In this document: positions 45,859 through 54,368 of the stretch, one piece after another
How the letters are laid out: every line of letters starts with the position of its first letter
How positions within the stretch are numbered: position 1 is the first letter of the stretch
Origin: Salarchaeum japonicum_A
Lineage (GTDB): Archaea; Halobacteriota; Halobacteria; Halobacteriales; Halobacteriaceae
Assembly (NCBI RefSeq): GCF_049705945.1
Contig: NZ_JBNAMV010000004.1
Location: forward strand, 992,001 to 1,056,000
Direction: 5' to 3'
DNA: 64,000 nucleotides
Program-made: the position numbers and the translations under genes
Notes under the pieces: generated by a model
The model's database searches: none
What the model saw: the letters and a program-made list of their open reading frames with translations, nothing else
What the model was told of the DNA's origin: nothing

Positions 45859-45866
45859 GCTTTTGC
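45859..45866 (+). promoter_or_regulatory. Box A of lipA
   Basis: ACGCTTTTGCC with TTTT at 45861-45864 lies 27-28 nt before the ATG at 45889. It is the reference example of the leaderless promoter pattern used to judge the two leader ORFs. Confidence 0.6.
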
Positions 45867-45888
45867 CGCCGCGGCCGAACGCTAGGGT

Positions 45889-46824
45889 ATGAGTCGTCGA
45901 CGGAAACCGGACTGGCTGAAGATGCGGCCACCGTCCGGCGAACGGTTCACGGAGATAAAGCGCACCCTCCGCGACCACGACCTCCACACGGTGTGCGAGG
46001 AGGCGTCGTGTCCGAACATGGGCGAGTGCTGGAGCGGCCGGGACGGCCCGGGGACGGCGACGTTCATGTTGATGGGCGACCGGTGCAGTCGCGGCTGTAA
46101 CTTCTGCGACGTGAAGACCGGCGGGATGGAGGCGCTCGACCCGGACGAACCCGCGAACGTCGCGGACGCCGTCGCCGAAATCGGATTGGACTACGTGGTG
46201 CTCACGTCCGTCGACCGCGACGACCTGGACGACCAGGGCGCGAGCCACTTCGCGGAGACGATTCGCGAAATCAAGAAACGAGACCCGGACATCCTCGTGG
46301 AGTCCCTGATTCCGGACTTCCAGGGCGAGGAAGCGCTCGTCCAGCAGATTATCGACGCCGGCCCGGACGTCATCGCGCACAACGTCGAGACGGTGGAGCG
46401 CCGGCAGTTCCCGGTGCGCGACCGCCGCGCGGGCTACGAGCAGTCGCTCTCGGTGCTCGAACAGGTCGGGGACGCCGCGGACGTGTACGCGAAGACTTCG
46501 ATAATGCTCGGCGTGGGCGAGCACGACCACGAGGTCTACCAGACCCTGAGCGACCTCCGGGAGCGCGGCGTGGACGTGGTGACGCTCGGGCAGTACCTCC
46601 AGCCGAGTCGCTCCCACCTCGACGTCGCGGACTACGTCCACCCGCAGAAGTTCGAGACGTGGCGCGAGGTCGCGGAGGACGAACTCGGCTTCCTCTACTG
46701 CGCGAGCGGGCCGATGGTGCGGTCGTCGTACCGCGCGGGCGAACTGTTCGTGGACGCGCTGCGGCGGGACGACCGGTCGGTCGCGGACGCGCGGGAGGCG
46801 GCGCGCGCCCGCGCCGGAGAGTAG
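45889..46824 (+). CDS. lipA: Lipoyl synthase
   Basis: This radical-SAM enzyme inserts two sulfurs into octanoyl-E2 or GcvH to form lipoyl groups. The 311-aa protein has the auxiliary-cluster Cys triad CEEASCPNMGEC and the radical-SAM motif CSRGCNFC (within GDRCSRGCNFCDVKTG). The C-terminal segment CASGPMVRSSYRAGE carries the RSSY element typical of LipA. It lies directly upstream of the 2-oxoacid dehydrogenase operon, whose E2 subunit is a natural substrate, and it is probably transcribed separately. Confidence 0.95.
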   Translation: MSRRRKPDWLKMRPPSGERFTEIKRTLRDHDLHTVCEEASCPNMGECWSGRDGPGTATFMLMGDRCSRGCNFCDVKTGGMEALDPDEPANVADAVAEIGLDYVVLTSVDRDDLDDQGASHFAETIREIKKRDPDILVESLIPDFQGEEALVQQIIDAGPDVIAHNVETVERRQFPVRDRRAGYEQSLSVLEQVGDAADVYAKTSIMLGVGEHDHEVYQTLSDLRERGVDVVTLGQYLQPSRSHLDVADYVHPQKFETWREVAEDELGFLYCASGPMVRSSYRAGELFVDALRRDDRSVADAREAARARAGE

Positions 46825-46969
46825 ACGTTCGTCCACTCTCCCCCGCCCCTGTCCGTTTGGGCGGTAGAATGGTCGGAAATGGACGGTTTTTTTCGACGGT
46901 GTGCGTTTCTCTCCGTGGTTACTGGACGTAAGTCCACGAATCGACTGGTGCGAGGGGTGCGTTACGAAA

Positions 46970-46979
46970 ACCATATGGT
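46970..46979 (+). promoter_or_regulatory. Palindromic box A of the pdh operon
   Basis: ACCATATGGT is a perfect 10-bp palindrome about 41 nt before the pdhA ATG. Read as box A, it predicts transcription start near 47001 and a 15-nt leader that includes AAGGA (47006-47010) as ribosome-binding site. Confidence 0.45.
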
Positions 46980-47015
46980 GCGGGATGTGGCAATTATTAC
47001 TATGCAAGGACGGGG

Positions 47016-48137
47016 ATGCCCGTGACGTCGATACTGGACCGCGAACCGGACGACCGCTTCCGCATCCTCGACGACGACGGCGAGGTCGTGGACGGCGCCG
47101 CCGTCCCGGACCTCACCGACGAGGAGTTCGTGGAGATGTACCGGACGATGAAGCTCGCGCGCCACTTCGACCAGCGCGCGGTGAGCCTCCAACGCCAGGG
47201 CCGCATGGGGACGTACCCACCGCTCTCCGGCCAGGAGGGCGCGCAGGTCGGGAGCGCGATGGCGCTCGACGACGAGGACTGGCTGGTCCCGAGTTACCGC
47301 GAGCACGCGGCGACGCTCGTCCACGGCGTCCCGCTGAAGCAGACGCTCCTGCTCTGGATGGGGAACGAGCACGGGAACGACGTGCCCGAGGACGCGAACG
47401 TGTTCACCACGGCGGTCCCTATCGCGAGCCAGATTCCGCACGCGACCGGGCTGGCGTGGGCGTCGAAACTGAAGGACGAGCAGGGGAAGGGCTTCCTCTG
47501 TTACTTCGGCGACGGCGCGACCTCGGAGGGCGACTTCCACGAGGGCCTGAACTTCGCGGGCGTGTTCGACACGCCGAACGTGTTCTTCTGCAACAACAAC
47601 CAGTGGGCGATTTCCGTGCCCCGGGAGCGCCAGACGGCGTCGAAGACCATCGCGCAGAAGGCGACCGCGTACGGGTTCGACGGCGTCCAGATAGACGGCA
47701 TGGACCCGCTCGCGGTGTACGCGACGACCCAGGCCGCGCTGGAGAAGGCGAAGAACCCGAGCGAGGGCGAGCGCCGCCCGACGCTCGTGGAGGCCGTGCA
47801 GTACCGGTTCGGCGCGCACACCACCGCCGACGACCCCTCGGTCTACCGCGAGGAAGCGGAGGTCGAGAAGTGGCGGGCGAAGGACCCGATTCCGCGCCTG
47901 GAGAAGTTCCTCCGGTCGACGGGTCGACTGGACGACGAGTCCGTCGCGCGCATCGAGGAAGCGGTCGAGGAGCGCGTCGCGAACGCCATCGAGGAGGCGG
48001 AGTCGACGCCGCGGCCCGAGCCGCGGGAGATGTTCGAGAACGTGTACGAGGAGATGACGCCCCGGCTCGAACGCCAGCTCGCGGAGTTCGAGGAGGTTCG
48101 GGAGAAGCACGGCGCCGAAGAGATGCTGGAGGACTGA
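47016..48137 (+). CDS. pdhA: 2-oxoacid (pyruvate-type) dehydrogenase E1 alpha subunit
   Basis: This thiamine-diphosphate-dependent decarboxylase subunit has 373 aa. The ThDP/Mg motif GDGATSEGDFHEGLNFAGVF...NNNQ is intact, and the phosphorylation-loop-like segment QYRFGAHTTADDPSVYR follows. It begins the operon pdhA-pdhB-pdhC-lpdA, with 1-2-nt gaps or overlaps between genes. Haloarchaea oxidise pyruvate mainly with a ferredoxin oxidoreductase, so the true 2-oxoacid substrate of this complex is uncertain (branched-chain acids are possible). Confidence 0.93.
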   Translation: MPVTSILDREPDDRFRILDDDGEVVDGAAVPDLTDEEFVEMYRTMKLARHFDQRAVSLQRQGRMGTYPPLSGQEGAQVGSAMALDDEDWLVPSYREHAATLVHGVPLKQTLLLWMGNEHGNDVPEDANVFTTAVPIASQIPHATGLAWASKLKDEQGKGFLCYFGDGATSEGDFHEGLNFAGVFDTPNVFFCNNNQWAISVPRERQTASKTIAQKATAYGFDGVQIDGMDPLAVYATTQAALEKAKNPSEGERRPTLVEAVQYRFGAHTTADDPSVYREEAEVEKWRAKDPIPRLEKFLRSTGRLDDESVARIEEAVEERVANAIEEAESTPRPEPREMFENVYEEMTPRLERQLAEFEEVREKHGAEEMLED

Positions 48138-48138
48138 G

Positions 48139-49122
48139 ATGACTGAGACACAGAACCTAACGCTCGTGCAGGCGGTACGGGACGGCCTCCGGGACGCGAT
48201 GGCCGCGGACGACGACGTGGTCGCGCTCGGCGAGGACATCGGGAAGAACGGCGGCGTGTTCCGCGCGACCCAGGGACTCCACGAGGAGTTCGGGGAGGAG
48301 CGCGTCATCGACACGCCGCTCGCCGAGTCCGGCATCATCGGGACGGCGGTCGGGATGGCCGCGTACGGCCTGAAGCCCGTGCCCGAAATCCAGTTCTCGG
48401 GCTTCATGTACCCGGGATTCGACCAGATCGTGAGCCACATGAGTCGGATGCGCACCCGGAGCCGCGGCCGGTACACGCTCCCGATGGTGCTCCGCGCGCC
48501 GTACGGCGGCGGCATCCGCGCGCCCGAACACCACTCGGAGTCGAAGGAGGCGTTCTACGCGCACGAGGCCGGCCTGAAGGTCGTGATTCCCTCGACGCCC
48601 TACGACACGAAGGGACTGCTCATCTCCGCGATTCGCGAGCCGGACCCCGTGGTGTTCCTCGAACCGAAGAAGATCTACCGCGCGTTCCGCGAGGAGGTGC
48701 CGGACGAGCCGTACGAGGTCCCGCTCGGCGAGGCGTCCGTGCGCCGCGAAGGCAGCGACGTGTCCGTGTTCACGTGGGGGGCGATGACGCGCCCGACGCT
48801 CGAAGCCGCGGAGAACGTCGCGGACGAAATCGACGTGGAAGTCGTCGACCTGCGGACGCTCAGTCCGATGGACGAGGACACCATCGTGGAGTCCTTCAAG
48901 AAGACCGGGCGCGCCGCGGTCGTCCACGAGGCGCCGTTCACGGGCGGGCTGGCGGGCGAAATCGCCGCCACCCTCCAGGAGCGCGCGCTTCTCCATCAGG
49001 AAGCGCCGGTCGAACGCATCACGGGCTTCGACACGCCGTTCCCGCTGTACGCGCTCGAAGACTACTACCTCCCCGGGCCGGCCCGAATCGCTGAAGGCCT
49101 GCGGAACGTCATGGAGTTCTAG
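48139..49122 (+). CDS. pdhB: 2-oxoacid dehydrogenase E1 beta subunit
   Basis: This is the partner of E1 alpha, 327 aa long. The segments DDDVVALGEDIGKNGGVFRAT, RVIDTPLAESGIIGTAVGMA and PEIQFSGFMYPGFDQI are typical of transketolase-like E1 beta subunits. The C-terminal part has the DLRTLSPMDEDTIVESFKKTGR segment. The ATG is 1 nt after the E1 alpha stop (TGAGATG), so translation is coupled. Confidence 0.95.
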   Translation: MTETQNLTLVQAVRDGLRDAMAADDDVVALGEDIGKNGGVFRATQGLHEEFGEERVIDTPLAESGIIGTAVGMAAYGLKPVPEIQFSGFMYPGFDQIVSHMSRMRTRSRGRYTLPMVLRAPYGGGIRAPEHHSESKEAFYAHEAGLKVVIPSTPYDTKGLLISAIREPDPVVFLEPKKIYRAFREEVPDEPYEVPLGEASVRREGSDVSVFTWGAMTRPTLEAAENVADEIDVEVVDLRTLSPMDEDTIVESFKKTGRAAVVHEAPFTGGLAGEIAATLQERALLHQEAPVERITGFDTPFPLYALEDYYLPGPARIAEGLRNVMEF

Positions 49123-49124
49123 AG

Positions 49125-50645
49125 ATGCCGACGGAATTCAAACTGCCCGACGTGGGCGAGGGCGTGGCGGAGGGCGAAATCGTCGCGTGGCTCGTCTCCG
49201 AGGGCGATTCGGTGAGCGAGGACCAGCCGGTCGCGGAGGTCGAGACCGACAAGGCGGTCGTGGAGGTCCCGTCGCCGTACGACGGCACGGTGAAACAGCT
49301 CCACTACGAGGAAGGCGACGTGGTGCCGGTCGGGAGCGTCATCGTGACGTTCAACGTCGAAGGCGAGGACGACCTCGACGCCGGGCCCGAACCGGACGAG
49401 ACGCCCGCGGCCGACGAGGACGCGGACACCGAGACTGCGGACGCCGCGTCCGCGGCGACCAGCGACTCCGGGCGGACGTTCGCGCCGCCGTCGGTGCGTC
49501 GGCTGGCGCGCGAGCGCGGCGTCGACCTCGCGACCGTCTCCGGGAGCGGGCCGAGCGGCCGCATCACCGAGGGCGACGTGCGCGCCGCCGCCGAGGAGGA
49601 TAGTGAAGAGGGCTCGGACGCGCCGAAGTCCGCGGTGGCGAAAGTCACCGACGAGGACGGCTCCGACGAGGCGGCATCGGAAGCGTCCGAGTCGGGCGAC
49701 GCGGCCGCCGGCGGGTCTGTCGAGCCGGCGGAGGCGGCGGGCCGGGAGAAGACGCTGGCCGCGCCGGCGACGCGCCGGGTGGCGGAGGAACTCGGCGTGA
49801 ACCTCGACGACGTGCCGGCGAGCGAGGAGCGCGAGGACGGCGCGTTCGTGAGCGAGGCGGCGGTCCGCGAGTACGCCGAATCCCAGCAGGCCGCCCAAGA
49901 GGTGGACGCCGCCGCGGTGCAGGCGGGCGACACCAGTAAGTCCGGGGAGCGCGAGGAGCGCGTTCCCTACCGGGGCGTCCGGCGGACCATCGGGAAGCAG
50001 ATGGCGGAGTCGAAGTACACCGCGCCGCACGTCACGCACCACGACACGGCCGTCGTGGACGCGCTCGCGGACGTGCGCGAGGAACTGAAGCCCGTCGCCG
50101 AGGAACGCGGGTTCCGGCTGACCTACATGCCGTTCATCGTGAAGGCGGTGGTCGCGGGTCTCAAGCAGCATCCGTACCTGAACTCGCAGTTGGACGAGGA
50201 GAACGAGGAAATCGTCCTCAAGAACTACTACAACATCGGCATCGCCGTCGCGACCGACGCCGGCCTGATGGTGCCCGTCATCAAGGACGCAGACCAGAAG
50301 AGCATCCCCGAGATAGCGGAGGAGATGCGCGGCCTCATCGAGAAGGCGCGCGACCGCTCTATCAGTCGTGAAGAGATGCAGGGCGGGACGTTCACGCTCA
50401 CGAACTTCGGCGCTATCGGCGGCGAGTACGCCACGCCGATAATCAACTATCCCGAGACGGCGATTCTCGGGCTCGGCGCGCTCGACGAGCGCCCGGTCGC
50501 GGAGGACGGCGAGGTCGTGGCGAAGGAGACGCTCCCGCTCTCGCTCTCCATCGACCACCGCGTCATCGACGGCGCGGTGGCGGCCGAGTTCGCGAACACA
50601 GTGCAAGACTACTTGGAGAACCCCAGCATGCTTCTACTCGAATAA
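49125..50645 (+). CDS. pdhC: 2-oxoacid dehydrogenase E2 (dihydrolipoamide acyltransferase)
   Basis: This core acyltransferase has 506 aa. The lipoyl domain (1-80) has its lipoyl Lys43 in VETDKAVVEV. After an acidic linker, a peripheral-subunit-binding domain (APPSVRRLARERGVDLATV, then GSGPSGRITEGDVRAA) is followed by a second, degenerate one (AAPATRRVAEELGVNLDDV, then VSEAAVREYA) that has lost the glycine-rich loop. The catalytic domain ends with SIDHRVIDGAVAAEF, which carries the active-site DHR motif. It lies 2 nt after pdhB and overlaps lpdA by 1 nt. Confidence 0.94.
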   Translation: MPTEFKLPDVGEGVAEGEIVAWLVSEGDSVSEDQPVAEVETDKAVVEVPSPYDGTVKQLHYEEGDVVPVGSVIVTFNVEGEDDLDAGPEPDETPAADEDADTETADAASAATSDSGRTFAPPSVRRLARERGVDLATVSGSGPSGRITEGDVRAAAEEDSEEGSDAPKSAVAKVTDEDGSDEAASEASESGDAAAGGSVEPAEAAGREKTLAAPATRRVAEELGVNLDDVPASEEREDGAFVSEAAVREYAESQQAAQEVDAAAVQAGDTSKSGEREERVPYRGVRRTIGKQMAESKYTAPHVTHHDTAVVDALADVREELKPVAEERGFRLTYMPFIVKAVVAGLKQHPYLNSQLDEENEEIVLKNYYNIGIAVATDAGLMVPVIKDADQKSIPEIAEEMRGLIEKARDRSISREEMQGGTFTLTNFGAIGGEYATPIINYPETAILGLGALDERPVAEDGEVVAKETLPLSLSIDHRVIDGAVAAEFANTVQDYLENPSMLLLE

Positions 50646-52069
50646 TGGTCGTCGGAGATGTCTCAACTGGAACGGAACTCGCGATAATCGGCGCTGGCCC
50701 CGGCGGGTACGTCGCCGCGATTCGCGCGGGCCAGCTCGGCCTGGACGTAACGCTCATCGAGAAGGACGCGTGGGGCGGCACCTGCCTGAACTACGGCTGC
50801 ATCCCCTCGAAGGCGCTCATCACCGCGACCGACGTGGGGTACGAGGCCGACACCGCGGAGGAGATGGGGATTCACGCGGACGTGAAGGTCGACGTGGACC
50901 AGATGACGACGTGGAAGGACGGCGTCGTCGACCAGCTGACGTCGGGCGTGGAGAAGCTCTGCAAGGCGAACGGCGTGAACCTCGTCGAGGGGGTCGCGGA
51001 GTTCGAGAGCGAGAACAAGCTCCGGGTCGCGCACGGCGGCGACGGTCAGGGCTCGGAGACCATCGAGTTCGAGGACGCCATCATCGCCACCGGAAGCCGC
51101 CCCATCGAAGTCCCTGGGTTCGAGTACGACGGCGAGCACGTGTTGAGTTCGCGGGACGTGCTCGACCTCGACCACGTCCCCGAGTCCATGGTCGTCGTGG
51201 GCGGCGGGTACATCGGGATGGAGCTCTCGACGGTGCTCGCGAAGATGGGCTGTAACGTGACCGTCGTGGAGATGCTGGACGACATCCTCGCGGGCTACGA
51301 GGAGGACGTGACGAGCGTCGTCCGACAGAACGCCGAGGAACTGGGCATCGACTTCCGGTTCGGCGAGGCGGCGAGCGGTTGGGAGAAACGGGACGGCGAC
51401 ATCGTCGTCACCACCGAGAACGAGGCGGGCGAGGAGTTCCAGTACGCGACGGAGAAGGCGTTCGTCGCGGTCGGCCGGCAGCCCGTGCTCGACACGCTGA
51501 ACCTCGACGCCATCGGACTGGAGCCGAACGAGGACGGCCACCTCGAAACCGACAATCAGGCCCAGACCGACGTCGAGGGCGTGTACGCCATCGGCGACGT
51601 GGCGACCGGACCGATGCTCGCGCACAAGGCCTCGAAGGAGGGACAGGTCGCCGCGGAAGCCATCGCCGGCGAACCCGCGGCGCTCGACTATCAGGCCGTG
51701 CCCGCGGCCGTGTTCACCGACCCCGAAATCGGGACGGTGGGCATGACCGAGGCGGAGGCCGAAGACGCCGGGTTCACGCCCGCGGTCGGGAACTTCCCGA
51801 TGCGGGCGTCCGGGCGCTCCCTCACCACCGGAAACGACGACGGGTTCGTTCGCATCGTCGCCGACGAGGACTCCGGGTTCATCCTCGGCGCGCAAATCGT
51901 CGGCCCGGAAGCGAGCGAACTCGTCGCGGAACTCGGACTGGCCATCGAGATGGGCGCGACCCTCGAGGACGTCGCGGCGACCATCCACACGCATCCGACG
52001 CTCTCCGAGGCCGTGATGGAAGCCGCGGAGCACGCGCTCGGCCACGCCATCCACACGCTGAACCGCTGA
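50645..52069 (+). CDS. lpdA: Dihydrolipoyl dehydrogenase (E3)
   Basis: This FAD- and NAD-dependent disulfide oxidoreductase of 474 aa re-oxidises the lipoyl groups of E2. The FAD-binding motif is AIIGAGPGGYVAA and the redox disulfide is GGTCLNYGCIPSK. The NAD-binding motif is VVVGGGYIGMELS, and the C-terminal His-Glu pair lies in HTHPTLSEAVMEA. Its ATG overlaps the E2 stop by one base (TAATG). It is the last gene of the operon. Confidence 0.95.
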   Translation: MVVGDVSTGTELAIIGAGPGGYVAAIRAGQLGLDVTLIEKDAWGGTCLNYGCIPSKALITATDVGYEADTAEEMGIHADVKVDVDQMTTWKDGVVDQLTSGVEKLCKANGVNLVEGVAEFESENKLRVAHGGDGQGSETIEFEDAIIATGSRPIEVPGFEYDGEHVLSSRDVLDLDHVPESMVVVGGGYIGMELSTVLAKMGCNVTVVEMLDDILAGYEEDVTSVVRQNAEELGIDFRFGEAASGWEKRDGDIVVTTENEAGEEFQYATEKAFVAVGRQPVLDTLNLDAIGLEPNEDGHLETDNQAQTDVEGVYAIGDVATGPMLAHKASKEGQVAAEAIAGEPAALDYQAVPAAVFTDPEIGTVGMTEAEAEDAGFTPAVGNFPMRASGRSLTTGNDDGFVRIVADEDSGFILGAQIVGPEASELVAELGLAIEMGATLEDVAATIHTHPTLSEAVMEAAEHALGHAIHTLNR

Positions 52070-52096
52070 GGCCGAAGAATTGGTGTCGGCGACGGC

Positions 52097-52101
52097 TTTT
52101 T
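52097..52101 (+). promoter_or_regulatory. Box A of the prephenate dehydratase gene
   Basis: The T5 run in GGCTTTTTCTC is 28 nt before the ATG at 52127. This indicates a leaderless mRNA. Confidence 0.5.
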
Positions 52102-52126
52102 CTCCCCCTCGCGGCGTACGAAGCGT

Positions 52127-52936
52127 ATGAAGGTCGTCACCCTGGGACCGTCCGGAACGTACTCGCACCGCGCCGCGACCGCCGTGTCGGAGGACGCGGA
52201 CGTGGGGTTCCGGGAGTCCGTGCACGCCATCGTCTCCGCGGTCGCTGACGGGGACGCGGACCGGGGCGTGGTTCCCATCGAGAACTCCATCGAGGGGTCG
52301 GTGACGGAGTCGCTGGACGCGCTCGCGGAGCGCGAGGTCTCGGTCGTGCAGGAGGTCGTGACGCCGATTCGGCACGCGCTGCTCGCGCAGACGGAGACCG
52401 TCGAGACGGTGGCGAGTCACAGTCAGGCGCTCGCACAGTGCCGGAGCTATCTCGACGAGAACTACCCGGATGCCGACCGGCAGGCGGTCGCGTCCACCGC
52501 GCGCGGCGTCGAACTCGCGCGGGAGACTGCGGGCGTCGCCGGCATCGGCCACCCCGACAACGCGGGCGACGACCTCACCGTGCTCGCGGAGGACATCCAG
52601 GACCGGAACTCGAACGCGACGCGGTTCTTCGTCGTCGCGGGCGCGGACGAGCGCTCCGACGCCGGCGGGAAGTCCACGTTCGTCGTCTACCCGAACGCGA
52701 ACTACCCCGGACTGCTCCTCGACCTCCTCGAACCGTTCGCGGAACGCGACATCAACCTCTCCCGCGTCGAGTCCCGGCCGAGCGGCGAACGCCTCGGCGA
52801 CTACGTCTTCCACCTCGACGTGGCCGCCGGCCTCTACGAGCAACGCACCCGGGACGCGCTCGCCGAAATCGACGCCATCGCCGAGGACGGCTGGGTGCGC
52901 CGCCTCGGCTCCTACGACGTACGACACGTCGTCTAG
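52127..52936 (+). CDS. pheA: Prephenate dehydratase
   Basis: This enzyme converts prephenate to phenylpyruvate, the last but one step of phenylalanine synthesis. The 269-aa protein is a monofunctional enzyme. The catalytic domain starts KVVTLGPSGTYSHRAA and includes VVPIENSIEGSV, SHSQALAQC and the Thr-Arg-Phe motif in NSNATRFFVV. The C-terminal ACT domain contains the phenylalanine-binding ESRP element (LSRVESRPSGERLGDYVFHLD), so feedback inhibition by Phe is expected. No Phe-rich leader ORF is seen upstream of this gene. Confidence 0.95.
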   Translation: MKVVTLGPSGTYSHRAATAVSEDADVGFRESVHAIVSAVADGDADRGVVPIENSIEGSVTESLDALAEREVSVVQEVVTPIRHALLAQTETVETVASHSQALAQCRSYLDENYPDADRQAVASTARGVELARETAGVAGIGHPDNAGDDLTVLAEDIQDRNSNATRFFVVAGADERSDAGGKSTFVVYPNANYPGLLLDLLEPFAERDINLSRVESRPSGERLGDYVFHLDVAAGLYEQRTRDALAEIDAIAEDGWVRRLGSYDVRHVV

Positions 52937-52987
52937 ACCCGGGTTGGCCGTCGAATTTTAGCGTCCGCGAACCCTACCGGGTGGTGT

Positions 52988-53407
52988 ATGACGCGACGAC
53001 GCAGCCCCTTCGACGAGTTCGAGCGATTGTTCGAACGAATGAGCGACCGGTTCGACGACTTCGACGAGTTCGACGTGGAGAGCCGGCTCGCCGTGGATGT
53101 CGAGGACACGGGTGACGCGTTCGTCGTCACCGCCGACCTCCCCGGGTTCGCGAAGGACGACATCGACATCCGGCTCCGGGACGACACGCTCCAGATCGAC
53201 GCGACCCACGAGGAATCCCCCGAGGACTCGGTCGAGGACGAGTACATCCGCCGGGAGCGCTCGAAGCGCTCGGTCACGCGGTCGCTCGCGCTCCCCGAGT
53301 CCGTCGACGAGGACGCGGTGTCCGCGTCGTTCAACAACGGCGTCCTCACCGTGGAACTCCCGAAGGCCGACGAGGCGGACGACTCGACGAGCATCGACAT
53401 CGCGTAA
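52988..53407 (+). CDS. Small heat shock protein (Hsp20/alpha-crystallin)
   Basis: This ATP-independent holdase chaperone has 139 aa. An N-terminal arm rich in Phe and Asp (PFDEFERLFERMSDRFDDFDEF) precedes the alpha-crystallin domain. That domain runs from RLAVDVEDTGDAFVVTADLPGF to SASFNNGVLTVELPK, which includes the conserved GVL motif. A box A, GAATTTTAGC, is about 31 nt upstream. It is followed 30 bp later by the Bcp gene, so the two may answer stress together, although Bcp has its own box A. Confidence 0.93.
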   Translation: MTRRRSPFDEFERLFERMSDRFDDFDEFDVESRLAVDVEDTGDAFVVTADLPGFAKDDIDIRLRDDTLQIDATHEESPEDSVEDEYIRRERSKRSVTRSLALPESVDEDAVSASFNNGVLTVELPKADEADDSTSIDIA

Positions 53408-53437
53408 GGCTAAGTTGCGGGCGTACGTCGGTGGGGT

Positions 53438-53887
53438 ATGCTCGAACCCGGTGCGGATGCTCCGGACGTCGCGGCGGAGAATCAGGACGGCGTGCACGTG
53501 GACCTCGATTTCGAGGACCCCACCGTGCTCTACTTCTACCCGAAGGACGACACGCCCGGCTGTACGGTCGAGGCGAAGCAGTTCAACGCCGAACTCGACG
53601 CGTACGCGGACGCCGGCGTGGGCGTCTACGGCGTGAGCCTCGACGACGTGGAGTCCCACGAGGAGTTCTGCGAGAAATACGGATTGGATTTCGACTTGCT
53701 CGCCGACCCCGAGGGCGACATCGCGGACGCGTTCGGCGTGGACACGAGCGAGGGATACACGGCGCGCGTGACGTTCGTGCTCGCGAACGGCGAGGTCACG
53801 CACGCCTACGAGGGCGTGAAGCCGGACGGCCACGCCCGCGACGTGCTCGGCGACATCCTCGACGACGGCCTCGCGACCCTAGACTAG
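53438..53887 (+). CDS. Bcp/PrxQ-type peroxiredoxin
   Basis: This thiol peroxidase reduces H2O2 and organic peroxides. The protein has 149 aa. The peroxidatic Cys42 lies in PKDDTPGCTVEAKQF. The usual PrxQ resolving Cys five residues later is absent, and the only other Cys is in EEFCEKYGL, so this could be a 1-Cys type or use a different resolving Cys. A box A, GCTAAGTT, lies about 28 nt before the ATG. The 3' end overlaps the convergent gene by 9 nt. Confidence 0.92.
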   Translation: MLEPGADAPDVAAENQDGVHVDLDFEDPTVLYFYPKDDTPGCTVEAKQFNAELDAYADAGVGVYGVSLDDVESHEEFCEKYGLDFDLLADPEGDIADAFGVDTSEGYTARVTFVLANGEVTHAYEGVKPDGHARDVLGDILDDGLATLD

Positions 53888-54337
53888 CTCCGCGAGTTCG
53901 GCCGCGAGCGCGTCGACCGCCGGCCGCCAGTCCTCCGCGTAGTCGCCGTGTTTCGGCGGCGTGAGCGACAGGTCGAGCGCGCGATAGGAGAACCCCGAGA
54001 TGTGGTCGTCCGCGAGTCGGCCGACGAACATAGCGTTCTTTCGTTTCGACGAGACGCCCCCTGAGTCGAGTTCGTAGTAGTCGCTGAACGCCTGCACCAG
54101 GAAGACCGGACAGTCGAAGTCACCGGCGTCGGCGTACCGCGCGAGCTTCACGGGATTGTTCGCAGGGTCCGCTCGCCGCATCTCCACCTCGACGAACACC
54201 CGACGGTCCGCGCGCTCGCCGGTCACATCCACCGAGGTGCGGCGGACGCGCTCCTCGGTCGTCCACTCGAATCCGGGCAGTCGCTCCGCGAGCGCGTCCC
54301 GCAGGGCGTCGTGAACGGCGTCCGTGAAGGCGGCCAC
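53879..54337 (-). CDS. Unknown protein downstream of leuS, possibly nuclease-fold
   Basis: This protein of about 152 aa has no recognised family. A GTG at 54337, 32 nt after the leuS stop, is the most sensible start because the frame has no ATG near it and the upstream part is a leuS shadow. The segment RRTSVDVTG, then ADRRVFVEVEMRRADPANNPVKLARYAD, has the D-(x)n-ExE pattern of PD-(D/E)xK nucleases, but this is a weak likeness. It is followed by FDCPVFLVQAFSDYYELDSGGVSSKRKNAMFVG. Cotranscription with leuS is likely. Confidence 0.55.
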   Translation of the reverse strand: MAAFTDAVHDALRDALAERLPGFEWTTEERVRRTSVDVTGERADRRVFVEVEMRRADPANNPVKLARYADAGDFDCPVFLVQAFSDYYELDSGGVSSKRKNAMFVGRLADDHISGFSYRALDLSLTPPKHGDYAEDWRPAVDALAAELAELV

Positions 54338-54368
54338 GAGCTGGGCGACGGCGGGGAGGAAAAAGAAG

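Noticed and set aside
50663..52927. Minus-strand ORF of 754 codons opposite lpdA and pheA
   Set aside because: Spans two clear genes in antisense, with no domain in the translation.
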